From CAWUEZ02 sp963921355 (GTDB taxonomy: Bacteria > Pseudomonadota > Alphaproteobacteria > Thalassobaculales > Thalassobaculaceae), in NCBI GenBank assembly GCA_963921355.3, contig OZ001190.1, forward strand, positions 1,116,001 to 1,180,000: a stretch of DNA of 64,000 bases. The letters are read 5' to 3'. A program made the position numbers and the translations under genes. Under the pieces are notes generated by a model that did no database searches, was not told where the DNA came from, and saw only the letters and a list, made by a program, of their open reading frames with translations. The first letter of the stretch is position 1, and the number at the start of each line of letters is the position of its first letter. Below are positions 61,581-64,000 of this stretch, one piece after another.

Positions 61581-62411
61581 TCAGCGCTGGCAACGAGGAC
61601 AATAGAAAGTCGACCTGCCGCTCTGGACGATGCGCTTGATGGTTCCCCCGCAGCCGTCCGCCTGACAGGCCTGACCCTCGCGATCGTAAACCCGGAACGT
61701 GTGCTGGAAGTAGCCCAATTCACCCGATACCTGGCGGTGATCGCGCAGGCTCGATCCGCCGGCGGCAATCGCTTCGGTCAGGACGGCCTTGATGGCCGAC
61801 GCCAGCCGTTCGGCGCGATCACCGCGAACATTCAGGGCCAGCCGCCGCGGCGACACCCTGGCCCGATACAGCGCCTCACAGGCGTAGATGTTGCCGACAC
61901 CGGCGACCACCTTCTGGTCCAGCAGCGCCGCCTTGATCGGGGTGTGCCGCCCGGCCAGTGCGGCGTCCAGGGCCGGGCCGGAGAAGGCGTTTCCGAGGGG
62001 TTCGGGGCCCATCGACCGGATCAGTTTGTGTCGGTCCAGGTCGCCGGTCGGGCAGAGATCCATCATGCCGAAGCGTCGGGCGTCGTTGAACCGCACCCAG
62101 GTGCCGTCATCGGTCCGCAGCACCACGTGGTCGTGGGTGTCGAGCTCGGGTTCAGCGCCCTGGGAGATCAGCATGCGCCCGGACATGCCGAGATGGATCA
62201 TCCAGCTCTGGGCGTCGTCCAGGTCGATGAAGATGTACTTGGCGCGCCGGCGCAGCCCGGTCACGCGGCGCCCGCTCAGCCGCTCGGCGAAGCGGGCGGG
62301 CAGCGGCCATCTCAGATCCGGTCGGCGAGCCTCGACGCTGACCAGCTGGCGGTCCTGCAGGCACTCGGTCAGGCCGCGCATTACGGTTTCGACTTCAGGA
62401 AGCTCTGGCAT
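61581..62411 (-). CDS. mutM: Formamidopyrimidine/8-oxoguanine DNA glycosylase
   Basis: MutM removes 8-oxoguanine and cleaves the strand. The 276-residue protein begins with the catalytic P1-E2 (after Met removal) in MPELPEVETVMRGL, has the H2TH region (NIYACEALYRARVSPRR), and ends in the zinc finger C-x4-C...CPRC with the intercalating loop before it. Next to ubiE and dnaA, as in many alphaproteobacteria. No truncation is seen. Confidence 0.97.
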   Translation of the reverse strand: MPELPEVETVMRGLTECLQDRQLVSVEARRPDLRWPLPARFAERLSGRRVTGLRRRAKYIFIDLDDAQSWMIHLGMSGRMLISQGAEPELDTHDHVVLRTDDGTWVRFNDARRFGMMDLCPTGDLDRHKLIRSMGPEPLGNAFSGPALDAALAGRHTPIKAALLDQKVVAGVGNIYACEALYRARVSPRRLALNVRGDRAERLASAIKAVLTEAIAAGGSSLRDHRQVSGELGYFQHTFRVYDREGQACQADGCGGTIKRIVQSGRSTFYCPRCQR

Positions 62412-62546
62412 GATGCCGGACGGTATCGCCGTGGCGCGCCCAGGCCAAGGCCACCATCGCCGGGCGCGCTTGATTCAGCGGACACTCCGGCCTAAGCCAA
62501 CGGTCGCAGTGAACGGTCGCAGTGAACGGATGAGAGCCTGACGGCG

Positions 62547-63350
62547 ATGACAGGACCCGACAGCCCTAAGGACCGAACGCCCGGGAGAGCTTCGGCTCAG
62601 GATCCCAAGATCCGCGACGGCGTGACCGATTTCGGCTTCAGCTCCGTTGCCGTCGAGGACAAGGCGGCACGGGTGCGCGACGTCTTCGACAACGTCGCCG
62701 GCTCCTATGACCTGATGAACGACCTGATGAGCCTCGGAATCCACCGGGTGTGGAAGCAGGCGTTCATGGACTGGCTGGCGCCGCGGCCCGGCCAGACCCT
62801 GCTGGACGTCGCGGGGGGCACCGGTGACATCGCGACCCTCTGGTGCGGCCGCGGCGGTGGCCCGGTCACCGTGTGCGACATCAATGCGGAGATGATCGCC
62901 GTCGGGCGGGCCCGGGCGGCCGAGGCGGCCGTCGCCGACCGGATCGAGTGGGTGGTCGGCGATGCCGAGGCCCTGCCGTTGCCGGACGCCAGCGTCGATC
63001 GGGTGACGATCGCCTTCGGCCTGCGCAACGTCACGCGGATCGACCGGGCGCTCGCCGAGATGGCGCGGGTGCTCCGGCGGGGCGGCCGGTTCATGTGTCT
63101 CGAGTTCTCCCGGCCGACCCAGCCCTGGCTCGACCCGATCTACGACGGCTATTCCTTCCGGGTGCTGCCGTGGCTCGGTGAGGTCGTCGCCAAGGACCGG
63201 GAAGCTTACCAGTACCTGGCCGAGAGTATCCGCCGGTTCCCCGACCAGCAGGACCTGGCCGAACGCATGCGGCGGGTCGGCCTAGAGCGCGTCAAGTGGC
63301 GGAACCTGTCGGGGGGAATCACGGCCATCCATTCCGGATGGCGCCTCTAG
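62547..63350 (+). CDS. ubiE: Ubiquinone/menaquinone biosynthesis C-methyltransferase
   Basis: UbiE methylates the quinone precursor using S-adenosylmethionine. The 267-residue protein has the SAM motif LLDVAGGTGDIA (about residue 92), preceded by VFDNVAGSYDLMNDLMSLGIHR. The motifs GDAEALPLPDAS and FGLRNVTRIDRALAEMARVL follow. A hydrophilic N-terminal extension of about 30 residues is present. It is divergent from mutM and lies 4 nt before ubiB. Confidence 0.96.
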   Translation: MTGPDSPKDRTPGRASAQDPKIRDGVTDFGFSSVAVEDKAARVRDVFDNVAGSYDLMNDLMSLGIHRVWKQAFMDWLAPRPGQTLLDVAGGTGDIATLWCGRGGGPVTVCDINAEMIAVGRARAAEAAVADRIEWVVGDAEALPLPDASVDRVTIAFGLRNVTRIDRALAEMARVLRRGGRFMCLEFSRPTQPWLDPIYDGYSFRVLPWLGEVVAKDREAYQYLAESIRRFPDQQDLAERMRRVGLERVKWRNLSGGITAIHSGWRL

Positions 63351-63354
63351 CGCC

Positions 63355-64000
63355 ATGGTCCGCTCGGCACGCAATCTGATCCGCCTGCTGCGGATCGCCT
63401 GGGTCCTGGCCCGTCATGGCGTGCTCGAGCCGATGGAAACCGTGGCCGAGGCGCCGACCGCCGCCACCATTGCCCGTCTGACACGGCGGCTTCGCGACCC
63501 GGCCGTTTCCGGGCGCTGGGGCCAGCGGCTGGCGGCGGCCCTGGTCGCGCTTGGGCCGAGTTTCGTGAAACTGGGTCAGTCGATCGCCACCCGGGCGGAC
63601 CTGATCGGCGACGAGGCATCGGCCGACCTCACCCAGCTCCAGGACCGGCTGCCGCCGTTCCCGTCGCCGGCGGCGCGCCAGACAATCGAGGTCGAGCTCG
63701 GCCAGCCGGTGGGCGATCTGTTCGTGACCTTCGACGACGCGCCGATCGCGGCGGCCTCGATCGCCCAGGTGCACCGAGCCACGACCGCCGACGGCACCGA
63801 GGTGGCGGTCAAGATCCTGCGCCCCGGGATCGAGGAGGCGGTGGCCCGCGACCTGGACCTGTTCTCCTGGGTGGCCGAGACCGTCGAGCGCGTCCTGCCG
63901 TGGAGTCGTCGCTTCAAGCCCGTGGAGGCGGTCGCCGTGTTCCGCGAAACGGTCGAGGTCGAACTGGACCTGCGGCTCGAGGCGGCGGCCGCGTCGGAGC
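63355..64000 (+). CDS. ubiB: UbiB atypical kinase, N-terminal part (cut by window edge)
   Basis: ATG 63355 starts a frame open to the end of the window (215 codons). It shows the UbiB/ABC1 signature: LGPSFVKLGQSIATRADLIG (KxGQ motif), then LPPFPSPAARQTIEVELGQP, the alanine-rich loop IAAASIAQVHRA, and VAVKILRPGIEE with the invariant Lys. UbiB is a membrane-associated ATPase/kinase-like protein needed for ubiquinone biosynthesis. The catalytic C-lobe and membrane helices lie beyond the window. It is 4 nt from ubiE. Confidence 0.94.
   Translation, partial: MVRSARNLIRLLRIAWVLARHGVLEPMETVAEAPTAATIARLTRRLRDPAVSGRWGQRLAAALVALGPSFVKLGQSIATRADLIGDEASADLTQLQDRLPPFPSPAARQTIEVELGQPVGDLFVTFDDAPIAAASIAQVHRATTADGTEVAVKILRPGIEEAVARDLDLFSWVAETVERVLPWSRRFKPVEAVAVFRETVEVELDLRLEAAAASE

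Overview
This 64 kb window is a high-GC (roughly two-thirds G+C by eye) stretch of an alphaproteobacterial chromosome. Gene content and order suggest Rhodospirillales or a close relative: an Irr-type Fur-family regulator divergent from fabA-fabB-fabI, the infB-rbfA-truB-rpsO-pnp block, and the ubiE/ubiB - mutM - enoyl-CoA hydratase - rpsT - dnaA order that many alphaproteobacteria keep near the replication origin. No rRNA, tRNA, CRISPR array, phage or insertion sequence was recognised. Most of the window is core housekeeping sequence.

Layout. 1-7 kb: tail of a YlxR/L7Ae-type RNA-binding protein, infB, rbfA, truB, rpsO, a 368-bp leader with several hairpins, and pnp. 7-14.5 kb: a glycerophosphodiesterase, fabI-fabB-fabA on the minus strand, irr, then a rubrerythrin / two-cluster Fe-S protein / DUF3501 trio behind a palindromic promoter, and a secreted SH3-repeat protein. 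14.6-21 kb: a D-2-hydroxyacid dehydrogenase, a PAS protein, ftsY-mtaB, a 2H phosphoesterase, dapF, and a malate/lactate dehydrogenase gene damaged by a deletion plus frameshift. 21-25 kb: a ugpBAEC-type glycerol-3-phosphate ABC importer. 25-29 kb: ada, an AhpD-like protein, a family III CoA-transferase with a one-base frameshift, and a glutathione transferase. 29-36 kb: ftsE-ftsX-DUF218, a CHASE-like histidine kinase, and a class II (B12) ribonucleotide reductase. 36-40 kb: 3-hydroxyacyl-CoA dehydrogenase, etfA-etfB, a PduO-type cobalamin adenosyltransferase and a HIG1-like membrane protein. 40-52 kb: an ArsR-type regulator divergent from two small ferredoxin-fold proteins, two Bcr/CflA transporters around a zinc metalloprotein, a PBP1-type enzyme, a second histidine kinase paired with a periplasmic binding protein, an unrecognised 398-aa protein, a 52-aa microprotein, an Asp/Glu racemase-family enzyme and greB. 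52-64 kb: gyrB-recF-dnaN-dnaA (all minus), a 1.1-kb gap with an AT-rich core and a 16-bp tandem repeat, then rpsT, enoyl-CoA hydratase, a small exported protein, mutM, ubiE and the start of ubiB.

How parts fit together. Irr next to the fab genes and close to the rubrerythrin trio puts iron sensing, unsaturated fatty acid synthesis and probable peroxide/iron redox functions side by side. The adenosyltransferase can supply coenzyme B12 to the class II reductase. EtfAB and hydroxyacyl-CoA dehydrogenase form a fatty-acid oxidation block. Both histidine kinases lack an adjacent response regulator.

I see no clear novel defence or biosynthetic system. The most unusual signal outside known genes is a family of palindromic elements. 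They fill the three roomy convergent gaps (near 7.85, 13.8 and 36.0 kb) and in two cases supply the stop codon of the upstream gene. Next are the rubrerythrin trio, the kinase/binding-protein pair, the unrecognised 398-aa gene with its microprotein neighbour, and the dnaA-rpsT gap as a candidate origin region.
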